A stretch of 64,000 bases of DNA from Myroides profundi (GTDB lineage Bacteria; Bacteroidota; Bacteroidia; Flavobacteriales; Flavobacteriaceae). Shown piece after piece: positions 44,344 to 53,354 of the stretch (the first letter of the stretch is position 1; each line of letters opens with the position of its first letter). A program made the position numbers and the translations under genes. Location: the NCBI RefSeq assembly GCF_000833025.1, contig NZ_CP010817.1, forward strand, positions 62,001 through 126,000. Reading direction: 5' to 3'. The notes beneath the pieces are model-generated. The model had not been told where the DNA came from and ran no database searches. It saw nothing but the letters and a program-made list of their open reading frames with translations.

Positions 44344-45951
44344 ATGGCTTGTACAAATTGTTCAACAGAAAAAGATAGTAGTGGACTCCCGAGGGGATGT
44401 CAGAATAAGGGGACGTGCGGAACAGACGGCTGTAATAAATTAGCAGTTTTTGATTGGTTGTCAAATATGGTTTATCCTAATGGCACCGAGATATATGATA
44501 TAGTAGAGGTTCGTTTTAAGAACGGTAGAAAGGATTTTTATCGCTACCCAAAAGAGATTGCAATCTCTATGGGAGATATTGTAGCTACAGAATCTTCACC
44601 AGGACATGATATTGGTATTGTGTCATTAGTAGGAGAGTTAGTGAAGGTGCAGATGAAAAAGAAAAAAGCTGATCCAAATGGAGAGGTTTTAAAAATCTAT
44701 CGCAAAGCAACTCAAAAAGATATTGATATATGGCAAGAGGCACGTAATAGAGAAGAGACCGTTAAAGTTAGAGCTCGTGAGATTGCTATAGCTTTAAAAT
44801 TAGAGATGAAAATCTCTGATGTAGAGTTTCAAGGTGATGCTTCTAAGGCTACTTTTTATTACACAGCTAGTGAGCGTGTGGATTTCCGACAATTAATTAA
44901 GGATTTTGCACGTGAGTTTAGTATCCGTATTGAGATGAAGCAGGTTGGGTTTAGACAAGAAGCTGCTCGATTAGGAGGAGTTGGTTCTTGTGGACGTGAA
45001 TTATGTTGTTCTACTTGGTTAACAGATTTTAGAAGTGTTAATACATCTGCAGCACGTTATCAACAGTTATCACTTAATCCGCAGAAGTTAGCAGGACAGT
45101 GTGGTAAGCTAAAGTGTTGTTTGAACTTTGAGTTAGATACCTATTTAGAAGCATTGAAAGATATGCCTGATTCTGATACAAAGCTAATGACAGTAAAAGG
45201 ATTAGCGATATGTCAGAAGATAGATATATTCAAAGGACAAATGTGGTTTGCTTATATTAATAATTCTGCGAATTGGTATGTATTATCTACTGAGATGGTG
45301 AAAGAGATTCTTGCTTTGAATAGAAAAGATCAGAAAGGGCAGGAGCTAGAGAGCTATATGCTAGAAGTAGAATGTGAGGAGATAGACTTTAACAATGCGT
45401 CTGAACAAGATAGCGTTACTCGTTTTGACCAGCCAAAACGCAAGAAAAAACCTTCTAGAAATAACAAGAAGAAGGATGGACAGGCTAGAGAGGGGCAAGA
45501 AGCTCAAGCTCCGAATACATCTCGTGAGAAAACACCTAATGGGGAAGCACGTAATAATAAGCAACCTAAACAAGGTGAAAGAGAGCCTAGAGATAAGCAA
45601 CAACCTCGTAATAGAAACAAGAATAGAGCAGAGGGGAATAAGGAGAGAGAAGGTGCAAATCTAGAGAAACAGAATACGGGAGAACAAAAAAATACTCGTA
45701 AAGAGGTAAAGGGGCCTAGAGAACAGAAAGGACCTAGAGAACCTAGAGAACCTAGAAATGAAAATAAGGGACCAAGAGAAGGTAAACCTCATTTTAAGGA
45801 AAAGAAGAAACCTGTAGAAGGAACTAATGAAGGAGGAACTGATGGTGAAGGGGTTGCTAAGGCAAAACAACACCATAAAGGAAACCGCCCAAATAGAAAT
45901 AAACGATTTAAAAAAGATAATAATAGTGACAATTCTAATGCAGAGAATTAG
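44344..45951 (+). CDS. ricT: PSP1-domain protein RicT with long basic tail
   Basis: Homologue of RicT/YaaT, part of the iron-sulfur Ric complex that guides RNase Y in Bacillus. The PSP1 core (about 45-330) includes GFRQEAARLGGVGSCGRELC and CSTWL, then GQCGKLKCCLNFE, the conserved Cys pairs. An N-terminal Cys cluster (CTNC, CQNKGTCGTDGC) precedes it. Residues about 360-535 are a low-complexity Lys/Arg/Glu/Asn/Gly tail with repeated GPRE, likely disordered and RNA binding. The gldH start overlaps its last 14 bases. Confidence 0.88.
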   Translation: MACTNCSTEKDSSGLPRGCQNKGTCGTDGCNKLAVFDWLSNMVYPNGTEIYDIVEVRFKNGRKDFYRYPKEIAISMGDIVATESSPGHDIGIVSLVGELVKVQMKKKKADPNGEVLKIYRKATQKDIDIWQEARNREETVKVRAREIAIALKLEMKISDVEFQGDASKATFYYTASERVDFRQLIKDFAREFSIRIEMKQVGFRQEAARLGGVGSCGRELCCSTWLTDFRSVNTSAARYQQLSLNPQKLAGQCGKLKCCLNFELDTYLEALKDMPDSDTKLMTVKGLAICQKIDIFKGQMWFAYINNSANWYVLSTEMVKEILALNRKDQKGQELESYMLEVECEEIDFNNASEQDSVTRFDQPKRKKKPSRNNKKKDGQAREGQEAQAPNTSREKTPNGEARNNKQPKQGEREPRDKQQPRNRNKNRAEGNKEREGANLEKQNTGEQKNTRKEVKGPREQKGPREPREPRNENKGPREGKPHFKEKKKPVEGTNEGGTDGEGVAKAKQHHKGNRPNRNKRFKKDNNSDNSNAEN

Positions 45952-46432
45952 TAGTTATTTATTGGTGTTAGGTGCTGTGATGCTTTCTGTTGTATCTTGT
46001 CAAAGAGATACGAATATGGTCTTTGACCAATATCAGAAGACTTCAGGTTCTTGGGATAGAACAGATGTAAAAACATTTGTGTATGACGTGCATGATACTG
46101 TACAGCGTCATAATCTTTATTTGAATATAAGAGTGAATAAGAGCTATCCTTATAGTAACTTATTTGTTATTTTTAAAACACATCAACCTAATTTAGATGT
46201 TGTAATAGACACTTTACAGTTCCAGATGGCTAATTCGGATGGAACATTATTAGGAAATGGTTTTTCTGATGTAAAGGAGAGCAAACTAGAATTGAAAGAA
46301 GGACTTGCTTTCCCTGTTAAAGGAAGCTATAAGTTTACGGTAGAGCAGGTTGTTCGTGAATTAGGAGAGGTAGAAGGAGTTCCTTCTTTAGAAGGAGTTT
46401 CTGAAGTAGGCTTCCGTATAGAAAAACAATAA
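45938..46432 (+). CDS. gldH: gliding motility lipoprotein GldH
   Basis: A 164-aa lipoprotein (LSVVSC, Cys21) of the GldH family, needed for gliding in Flavobacterium. The mature part begins QRDTNMVFDQYQKTSGSW and contains DTVQRHNLYLNIRVNKSYPY, then SNLFVIFKT, which are typical. It is a small beta-sandwich in the periplasmic face of the outer or inner membrane. The start overlaps ricT by 14 bases; a PBP1a gene follows after 33 bases. Confidence 0.88.
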   Translation: MQRISSYLLVLGAVMLSVVSCQRDTNMVFDQYQKTSGSWDRTDVKTFVYDVHDTVQRHNLYLNIRVNKSYPYSNLFVIFKTHQPNLDVVIDTLQFQMANSDGTLLGNGFSDVKESKLELKEGLAFPVKGSYKFTVEQVVRELGEVEGVPSLEGVSEVGFRIEKQ

Positions 46433-46465
46433 TAGAATAATAGATTTATAAGTATTATAGACTTT

Positions 46466-48781
46466 ATGAGTTCAAGTAAAAACAAAAAAGGAGATAAGAA
46501 GCAACCAAAGAGTTTGCGAGGTTATTTAAAGACGTTTTGGATTCTGTTCTTAGGAATGGTTGCCGCAGTTATTTTCTTTTTCTTATGTGCATCTTGGGGA
46601 GTTTTTGGACAGATGCCAACCTTTGATGAGTTAGAGAACCCTGCGAGTAATGTAGCGACAGAGATTATCTCATCAGATGGTAAAACGATAGGTAAGTTTT
46701 ATTTAGAAAACCGCGTTCCTGTTAAGTATGAAGATTTACCAGAGTATTTAGTTAATGCTTTAATATCTACTGAAGATGAGCGTTTTAAAGAGCATTCAGG
46801 TATAGACGCTCGTGGTACACTTAGAGCAATTACTTCTGTGGGAAGCAGTGGAGGAGCTAGTACCATCACACAGCAGTTAGCTAAATTATTGTTTCACGGA
46901 GAGGGATCTAGAAGTTTGCCTAAACGTATTACTCAGAAGGCAAAGGAATGGGTTATTGCTGTGAAACTAGAAAGACAGTATACGAAGGAAGAGATTCTTA
47001 CGATGTATTTAAATAAAGCTGACTTCGTTAATAATGCAGTAGGTATCCGTTCTGCTACTCGTATTTATATGGGTAAAGAGCCTAAAGATCTTACTTTAGA
47101 TGAGGCTGCTATGTTTGTGGGGATGTTACAGAATCCTGCTTATTTTAACCCTGTTCGCAGACCAGAGTTAGTACTTAAGAGACGTAATGTAGTGTTGCAC
47201 CAGATGGCTCGTAATGGATTTATTTCTAAAGAAGAGAGTGTAAGATTACAAGAGTTACCATTAGCATTAAACTTTACTCCAGAAAGTCATAGAGAAGGTA
47301 TTGCTACTTATTTCCGTGAGTATTTACGTGATTATATGCGCCGTTGGGTAAAAGAGAATCCTAAGAAAGACGGTACTACTTATGATATCTATCGAGATGG
47401 ATTAAAGATATATGTGTCTATAGACTCTCGTATGCAGAAGTATGGTGAAGAAGCTGTAGAAGCACATATTGCTAACTTACAAGAAGAGTTCTTTATAGAC
47501 CAAAAGAATAATAAAATGGCTCCATTTTATAAAATTAACCAACAAGAGGTTGATAATATTATGATGAGAGCAATGAAGACTTCAGAGCGTTGGAGACAGA
47601 TGAAGGAGCAAGGGAAATCTGAAAGTGATATCATCAAATCATTTGATGTTAAAACAGAGATGAGAATCTTCTCTTGGAAAGGAGAGAGAGATACTGTAAT
47701 GACTCCTAAGGACTCTATCCGTTATTATAAGCATTTCTTACAAGCGGGTATGATGGCAATGGAGCCTCAGACAGGACATATTAAAGCATGGGTAGGAGGT
47801 ATAAATTATAAACACTTCCAGTATGACCACGTAGGACAAGGAGCGAGACAAGTAGGTTCTACATTTAAACCATTTGTATATGCTACAGCTATAGAGCAAT
47901 TGCATTATTCTCCATGTGACTCTATTATAGATTCACCATTCACTATGCCTAAAGGTAGATATGGTATCTCAAGAGATTGGAGTCCTCAGAACTCGAACCG
48001 TTCCTATAGAGGTATTATGACTTTAAAACAAGCTTTAGCAGGATCTGTAAATACTATAACTGCTAAGCTAATGGATAAAGTAGGGCCTAAGGCAGTTGTG
48101 AATATGTGTAGAGATTTAGGTATCTCAGGAGATATTCCACAAAGTCCTGCGATTGCATTAGGAGCTGTTGATATTACTGTTAGTGATATGGTTGCTGCTT
48201 ATAGTACATTTGCGAATCAAGGTATTTATGTGAAGCCTATCTTTATTACACGCATAGCTGATAAGAATGGAGTTATCTTATTCAATGCAATACCTGAGAC
48301 GAAGGATGTAGTAAGTAAGGATGTAGCTTATGCTATTATTAAGTTATTAGAAGGAGTTACTGAGTCAGGATCAGGGGTAAGATTACGTACTACTTGGCAA
48401 GGTGCAGGTTATAAACGTGTAACAGGTCACCCTTATAAGTTTACTAATCCTATCGCTGGTAAAACAGGAACGAGTCAGAACAATAGTGATGGTTGGTTTA
48501 TCGGTATGGTACCGAATTTAGCAACAGGAGTATGGGTTGGTAATGATGATAGAGCAGCTCACTTTAGAACGATGACTTATGGACAAGGAGCAACATTAGC
48601 ATTACCTATCTGGGGTATATTCATGAATAAGTGTTATGCTGATAAGAGTTTAGAGGTAGCTAAGTCAGGCTTCCCTGTTCCAGAACACCTATCTATACGA
48701 GTAGATTGTACGAAAATTGTTCAACCAGAAACGGATGATGTTTCTGAAGGAGCACTAGACACAGAAGAATTTGATTTTTAA
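46466..48781 (+). CDS. class A penicillin-binding protein (PBP1A)
   Basis: Bifunctional peptidoglycan synthase, 771 aa. One N-terminal helix (FWILFLGMVAAVIFFFLCAS, about 24-43), then the glycosyltransferase domain (STEDERFKEHSGID, GASTITQQLAKLL, RQYTKEEILTMYLNKADF) and the transpeptidase domain with SxxK at Ser465-Lys468 (GSTFKPF), SVN (GSVNTITAKL) and KTGTS at Lys666. The C-terminus is acidic. It lies downstream of gldH in what looks like one operon. Confidence 0.95.
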   Translation: MSSSKNKKGDKKQPKSLRGYLKTFWILFLGMVAAVIFFFLCASWGVFGQMPTFDELENPASNVATEIISSDGKTIGKFYLENRVPVKYEDLPEYLVNALISTEDERFKEHSGIDARGTLRAITSVGSSGGASTITQQLAKLLFHGEGSRSLPKRITQKAKEWVIAVKLERQYTKEEILTMYLNKADFVNNAVGIRSATRIYMGKEPKDLTLDEAAMFVGMLQNPAYFNPVRRPELVLKRRNVVLHQMARNGFISKEESVRLQELPLALNFTPESHREGIATYFREYLRDYMRRWVKENPKKDGTTYDIYRDGLKIYVSIDSRMQKYGEEAVEAHIANLQEEFFIDQKNNKMAPFYKINQQEVDNIMMRAMKTSERWRQMKEQGKSESDIIKSFDVKTEMRIFSWKGERDTVMTPKDSIRYYKHFLQAGMMAMEPQTGHIKAWVGGINYKHFQYDHVGQGARQVGSTFKPFVYATAIEQLHYSPCDSIIDSPFTMPKGRYGISRDWSPQNSNRSYRGIMTLKQALAGSVNTITAKLMDKVGPKAVVNMCRDLGISGDIPQSPAIALGAVDITVSDMVAAYSTFANQGIYVKPIFITRIADKNGVILFNAIPETKDVVSKDVAYAIIKLLEGVTESGSGVRLRTTWQGAGYKRVTGHPYKFTNPIAGKTGTSQNNSDGWFIGMVPNLATGVWVGNDDRAAHFRTMTYGQGATLALPIWGIFMNKCYADKSLEVAKSGFPVPEHLSIRVDCTKIVQPETDDVSEGALDTEEFDF

Positions 48782-48787
48782 TAATAG

Positions 48788-48818
48788 AAACGCCTTTTTT
48801 TAAAGGCGTTTTTTTTTG
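48788..48818 (+). terminator. terminator of the ricT-gldH-PBP1A operon
   Basis: AAACGCCTTT against AAAGGCGTTT, 4-base loop, long T run. Confidence 0.9.
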
Positions 48819-48850
48819 TATTTTAGGAACATATTACTAAACCAAATATT

Positions 48851-49552
48851 ATGATCAATAAAAAGGTAGCTAATGTTCAAGAAGCTTTAGCAGATATACA
48901 GAATGACATGACTATCATGTTAGGAGGATTTGGCCTTTGTGGTATTCCTGAGAATAGCATAGCCGAATTGGTAAAGAAGAACGTAAGTGGTCTAACGTGT
49001 ATTTCGAATAATGCAGGTGTAGATAATTTCGGCTTAGGATTGTTATTACAGAAGCGTCAGATAAAGAAGATGATCTCTTCTTATGTAGGAGAGAATGCAG
49101 AGTTTGAACGTCAGATGCTATCTGGAGAGTTAGAAGTAGAGCTTACTCCACAGGGTACTTTAGCAGAGAAGTGTAGAGCTGCTCAGATGGGTATTCCTGG
49201 TTTTTATACTCCAGCAGGTTATGGTACTGAGGTAGCAGAGGGTAAAGAGGTAAGAGAGTTTAAAGGTAAACCACATATATTAGAATTAGCTTTTGAAGCT
49301 GATTTTGCTATCGTAAAAGCATGGAAGGGCGATGAGGCAGGTAATTTAATTTTTAAAGGAACAGCACGTAACTTTAATGCCTGTATGGCAGGAGCAGCTA
49401 AGATAACTGTAGCAGAAGTGGAAGAATTAGTTCCAGCAGGTCAATTAGATCCGAATGAAATACATGTACCTGGGATATTCGTTAAGCGTATTTTCCAAGG
49501 AGAACAGTATGAGAAGAGAATTGAGCAACGCACAGTTCGCTCAAAGAATTAA
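48851..49552 (+). CDS. scoA: 3-oxoacid CoA-transferase subunit A
   Basis: Subunit A (233 aa) of a succinyl-CoA:3-oxoacid CoA-transferase, used for acetoacetate activation. [14 protein letters not shown] is the CoA-binding loop, followed by [37 protein letters not shown] and [15 protein letters not shown]. The subunit B gene starts 20 bases later. Acetate:acetoacetate type transferases are the main alternative. Confidence 0.92.
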   Translation: MINKKVANVQEALADIQNDMTIMLGGFGLCGIPENSIAELVKKNVSGLTCISNNAGVDNFGLGLLLQKRQIKKMISSYVGENAEFERQMLSGELEVELTPQGTLAEKCRAAQMGIPGFYTPAGYGTEVAEGKEVREFKGKPHILELAFEADFAIVKAWKGDEAGNLIFKGTARNFNACMAGAAKITVAEVEELVPAGQLDPNEIHVPGIFVKRIFQGEQYEKRIEQRTVRSKN

Positions 49553-49572
49553 TCACCTTTTAAACTTAAGTT

Positions 49573-50226
49573 ATGTTAGATAAAGTAGGAATTGCAAAAC
49601 GTATAGCAAAAGAAGTTAAGGATGGCTTCTATGTAAATTTAGGAATAGGTATACCAACATTAGTTGCAAACTATGTACCTGAAGGTATGAATGTTGAGTT
49701 TCAGAGTGAGAATGGTATATTGGGTATGGGCCCTTTTCCGTATGAAGGAGAAGAGGATCCAGATTTAATTAATGCAGGTAAGCAAACAATTACAAGTTTA
49801 CCAGGGGCATCTTTTTTTGATTCAGCTACTAGCTTTGGAATGATACGTGGACAACATGTAGATTTGACTATTCTAGGAGCTATGGAAGTATCAGAGCAAG
49901 GAGACATTGCAAACTGGAAGATTCCTGGTAAGATGGTAAAAGGTATGGGAGGAGCTATGGATTTAGTAGCTTCTGCAGAGAATATCATTGTGGCGATGAT
50001 GCATGTGAATAAGGCTGGAGAGTCTAAGATATTAAAAGAATGTACATTACCTTTAACAGGAGTGAAGTGTGTGAAAAAGATAGTAACAGAGTTAGCTGTT
50101 ATGGAAGTAACAGATCAAGGTATTAAACTGTTAGAAAGAGCACCAGGAGTATCTGTAGAAGACATTATAAAGGCTACTGAGGTTACTTTAATCATTGAGG
50201 GAGATATTCCTGAAATGACAATATAA
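49573..50226 (+). CDS. scoB: 3-oxoacid CoA-transferase subunit B
   Basis: Catalytic subunit B, 217 aa. The nucleophile Glu lies in FQSENGILGMGP (SENG motif), after VNLGIGIPTLVANYVPEGM. The block GAMEVSEQGDIANWKIPGKM is also typical of succinyl-CoA:acetoacetate transferases. It ends with a terminator. Confidence 0.93.
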   Translation: MLDKVGIAKRIAKEVKDGFYVNLGIGIPTLVANYVPEGMNVEFQSENGILGMGPFPYEGEEDPDLINAGKQTITSLPGASFFDSATSFGMIRGQHVDLTILGAMEVSEQGDIANWKIPGKMVKGMGGAMDLVASAENIIVAMMHVNKAGESKILKECTLPLTGVKCVKKIVTELAVMEVTDQGIKLLERAPGVSVEDIIKATEVTLIIEGDIPEMTI

Positions 50227-50235
50227 AAATTCAAT

Positions 50236-50261
50236 AGAAGAGCTCTTAGAGCTCTTTTTTT
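50236..50261 (+). terminator. terminator of scoAB
   Basis: AAGAGCTC-TTA-GAGCTCTT, then TTTTT. Confidence 0.85.
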
Positions 50262-50331
50262 ATTTCAGCTTCTTTATTTCTGAATACATATATGCTGATT
50301 AAGTCTGTAATTGTTTATTTTTATATAAAAA

Positions 50332-51429
50332 ATGCACATGAATAAGTTTGTCCAATTCCCTTTGTATCTAAAGATAACCTGTGTTTTACTTAGCTTGGTT
50401 GTATTTAGTTATATCGCTATTTTGCTTGAGAACATATTTGTACCTATGTTTTTAGGTGTATTGGTAGCTTCTTTATTAGTTCCTTTTAGTGAGTTTTTAG
50501 AGAAGAAATTTAGATTTTCTAGAGCTATTGCATCTATAGTAGTTGTAGTCTTAGCTTTGCTTGTTTTGAGTGGTGTTCTATTGTTGATAGGAATGCAATT
50601 AACGCACTTACAAGATGATTGGCCAGCATTCCAACAACAGTTGTTAGAGGGAGTCTCTAATATCCAAGAATGGGTATATACCAAATTTGGTATTGCTAAG
50701 GAGAATCAAATGAATTACTTAGAATCTGCCGCATCTAATTCACTTAAGACAGGTACAGATATATTAGGCGCTGCTATGAGCTCTTTGTCTACTTTATTGA
50801 TGTTTCTTGTATTCACGTTCTTGTATTCTGTGTTCCTATTGATCTATAGGGGGCATTTGGTACGCTTTGTATTAATGTTATTTCACAGTGACCACAAGGA
50901 TAAAGTGTTAGATACGATACATGCGATCCAGAATATGGTGAAGAAGTATTTAGTAGGGCTAATGTTACAGATGATGATTATGACTACACTAGCATTTATC
51001 GCGTTTTTAATACTAGATATTAAGTATTCGTTTATGCTAGCATTGATTACAGGGGTACTGAATGTATTACCTTATATCGGTATTCTGATAGCTTTAATTA
51101 TTACTATTCTAGTGACATTTGCTTCAGCTTCTGGAGCCAAGGTATTATTTGTATTAATTGCCTTTGTTGTTATCCATGCTATTGATGGTAATATTGTGAT
51201 GCCTAAAATAGTTGGGTCTAAAGTTAAAGTCAATTCATTAGCCGTGATAGTAGGACTTATTTTAGGAGAGATGGCATGGGGAATATCAGGGATGTTATTA
51301 GCTATACCTACTTTAGCGATTATTAAGATTATATGTGATCGAGTAGAGAGTTTAAGACCTTGGGGTTATTTATTAGGAGAAGAGACCTATCCAGAAAAGA
51401 TCAATATAGAAGAAGAAAATAAAGAATAG
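50332..51429 (+). CDS. AI-2E family transporter
   Basis: A 365-aa inner-membrane protein with about eight helices in the AI-2E/TqsA/PerM pattern: LLENIFVPMFLGVLVASLLV, then a soluble loop (about 90-135), then IDGNIVMPKIVGSKVKVNSL and GMLLAIPTLAIIKII near the end. Relatives export autoinducer-2 or act as Na+/H+ antiporters, so the substrate is open. A second ATG at 50338 is an equally good start. Its stop codon lies in the arm of a 26-bp palindrome shared with the convergent gene. Confidence 0.88.
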   Translation: MHMNKFVQFPLYLKITCVLLSLVVFSYIAILLENIFVPMFLGVLVASLLVPFSEFLEKKFRFSRAIASIVVVVLALLVLSGVLLLIGMQLTHLQDDWPAFQQQLLEGVSNIQEWVYTKFGIAKENQMNYLESAASNSLKTGTDILGAAMSSLSTLLMFLVFTFLYSVFLLIYRGHLVRFVLMLFHSDHKDKVLDTIHAIQNMVKKYLVGLMLQMMIMTTLAFIAFLILDIKYSFMLALITGVLNVLPYIGILIALIITILVTFASASGAKVLFVLIAFVVIHAIDGNIVMPKIVGSKVKVNSLAVIVGLILGEMAWGISGMLLAIPTLAIIKIICDRVESLRPWGYLLGEETYPEKINIEEENKE

Positions 51430-51482
51430 CTTTAATATAAAAGAGGTTAGCTAATGGCTAACCTCTTTTATATTAAAGCTAT
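51426..51482. terminator. 26-bp perfect bidirectional terminator
   Basis: Arms 51426-51451 and 51457-51482 are perfectly complementary over 26 bases with loop TAATG; each contains AAAAGAGGTTAGC or its complement. It starts inside the stop codon of the transporter gene and ends one base before the stop codon of the universal stress gene. Confidence 0.9.
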
Positions 51483-52322
51483 CTATTTCTTAGATTTATA
51501 CACAAAGAAAGGAACTTTTAAGCGTTTAGCTAAGTGCTGTGTAACGCTCTTAGATAAGATATTCTCTATAAAAGTTTTGTTTCTTTTGATTGTCGCTACT
51601 AGATCTACAGGTTCATGTTCTATAAAGTCAAGTAGTGTCTTCTCTATATTTTCTGCATTGAAGATATGGAAACTTACAGGAGCATCTTTATACTTCTCTT
51701 TCCATTTATTATAAACTTCTTCACATGAGATACATCCTTTTGATTTAACATGTACTATTTTTAAATGTGCTTTATTAGTTTTGACACCTTGAATAATATC
51801 ATCCAATGTAGCTTCTTCTTCCTCTTCGAAGCGTGAAGTAAAGATGATATTGTTTAGATCTCTAAAATGAGCTTCTTTAGGTATGCTTAGTACAGGAATA
51901 TCTACTTTAGTAATCGTATTAATAGTATTAGAACCTAATAATTTCTTGTGAAAACTAGCATTAGCACCATCAGTACCCATTACTAGAAAATCAATATGAT
52001 TCTCTTCAATAGCATTTAGTATTTCAGGAATAAGTAATCCCTCTTTTACTTTAAAGAATACAGGCACGTGTTCTAAGTTTAGTTCAGCTCTCATGTCTAT
52101 AAGAGCAGGACTATTAGCATGTAATTGTTCTAGTTTTTCGAAGTCATTTTTCTTAATGACGTTTTCCACTAGATGTGGGCTAATCCCTCCTGATATAATA
52201 GGCGGATCATAAACATGTAATACATAGAGCTCGGCTTCTCTATAGTTAGCTAACTGCAATGCATATTTAAAAGCATTATTTGCAGTCTCAGAATAATCAG
52301 TTGGGAATAATATCTTTTTCAT
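51483..52322 (-). CDS. universal stress protein, tandem UspA domains
   Basis: A 279-aa cytosolic protein with a UspA domain at the N-terminus (MKKILFPTDYSETANNAF to about 145) and a second more diverged one (about 150-279). The ATP-binding Gly motif of domain 1 is MGTDGANASFHKKLLGSNT (G-2x-G-9x-G(S/T) type). Such proteins respond to stress or redox and energy state; the target is unknown. The Met at 52322 is chosen over 52349 by family starts. Confidence 0.88.
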   Translation of the reverse strand: MKKILFPTDYSETANNAFKYALQLANYREAELYVLHVYDPPIISGGISPHLVENVIKKNDFEKLEQLHANSPALIDMRAELNLEHVPVFFKVKEGLLIPEILNAIEENHIDFLVMGTDGANASFHKKLLGSNTINTITKVDIPVLSIPKEAHFRDLNNIIFTSRFEEEEEATLDDIIQGVKTNKAHLKIVHVKSKGCISCEEVYNKWKEKYKDAPVSFHIFNAENIEKTLLDFIEHEPVDLVATIKRNKTFIENILSKSVTQHLAKRLKVPFFVYKSKK

Positions 52323-52464
52323 AATAGAAGACTTTCTTGTAGCATACAAGGTAGTAAAAAAAACGATGATAAATTATTTTTACATCAATAGAGTTTATGA
52401 TACAATTCTATTGATTAACTAGGAATATCTAGGATATATGTTTGAATAATTATTCTTTTTTTAC

Positions 52465-53256
52465 CTAAAATTTATATGATAAATCAGTGGTTACAGCTAT
52501 CTTATTTCCACTGATTTTTTTGTAAAAATCGCTATTATTCTCTCCTAATGGAGGTAAAGTCAGACTGTGTTTAGTCGCCTCTTGTGTGTAATAATCTAGT
52601 CTGTTTTTATATTTAGGAGATACGATATTGTAGATATGGTTACCTGTGAATCCCTTTTCTATAATAGCAGTAGATAACGTGATGATATCATTAAGGTGAA
52701 TCATATTGATAGGTAACTCAGGGTTCTCTAATATATTTCTTCTAACGATATAGTCTACAGGTTTTCTCTCTTCACTGAATAATCCTCCTAGACGTAAGAT
52801 ACAAGTGTTTATTCCTTCTTCATTTAATAGGACATCTTCTGCTTCTCTAATTTGTACTGCTGTAGGTTCATTAGAGAATAGTTGATTGTCTTCTGTGATT
52901 TCTTCTCTTTGTGGAGCATATACAGACACAGAACTCATCATGATGACATTCTTGATATTGTGTTTGCGAATATAAGGAAGAAGTTTTTTAAAATTCTCAG
53001 CGTATGTTGGTTGAGGCTCATCTCTGATAGGAGGGATAGTAATGATAAGAAGCTCAGCATTACCGATGAACGGATCTAAAAACTGAACATTATCTTCATA
53101 TAGATTGATATGATAAGGCTTGATCTGATGTTCCTCTAAGATATTCATTTTGGCTAGAGTAGTGGTCGAGCCCTTGACGTGATATCCTTTTTCTATTAAA
53201 TTTTCGGCTAATGGTGTACCTAACCATCCACTACCGAGTATGCTTATATGTTTCAT
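52465..53256 (-). CDS. NAD(P)-binding SDR-type epimerase/dehydratase family protein
   Basis: A 263-aa extended-SDR-like protein. The Rossmann motif is ILGSGWLGTPLAENL (about 5-19); MMSSVSVYAPQ holds the Ser of the active site, though the usual YxxxK Tyr/Lys pair is not clear (the expected place reads AVQIREAEDVL). The start GSGWLG rather than GATGFIG is that of the YeeZ group, whose function is not established. It stands alone on the minus strand, divergent from the NPP gene. Confidence 0.75.
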   Translation of the reverse strand: MKHISILGSGWLGTPLAENLIEKGYHVKGSTTTLAKMNILEEHQIKPYHINLYEDNVQFLDPFIGNAELLIITIPPIRDEPQPTYAENFKKLLPYIRKHNIKNVIMMSSVSVYAPQREEITEDNQLFSNEPTAVQIREAEDVLLNEEGINTCILRLGGLFSEERKPVDYIVRRNILENPELPINMIHLNDIITLSTAIIEKGFTGNHIYNIVSPKYKNRLDYYTQEATKHSLTLPPLGENNSDFYKKISGNKIAVTTDLSYKF

Positions 53257-53354
53257 ATTAAGTGGTGTAATTTTTAAAATAGTTATAAAAATAAGAATTT
53301 ACTTTGTAAGGATAAATTTATCTACGGATATTTGGTCTAGAAAAACAAAACAAC

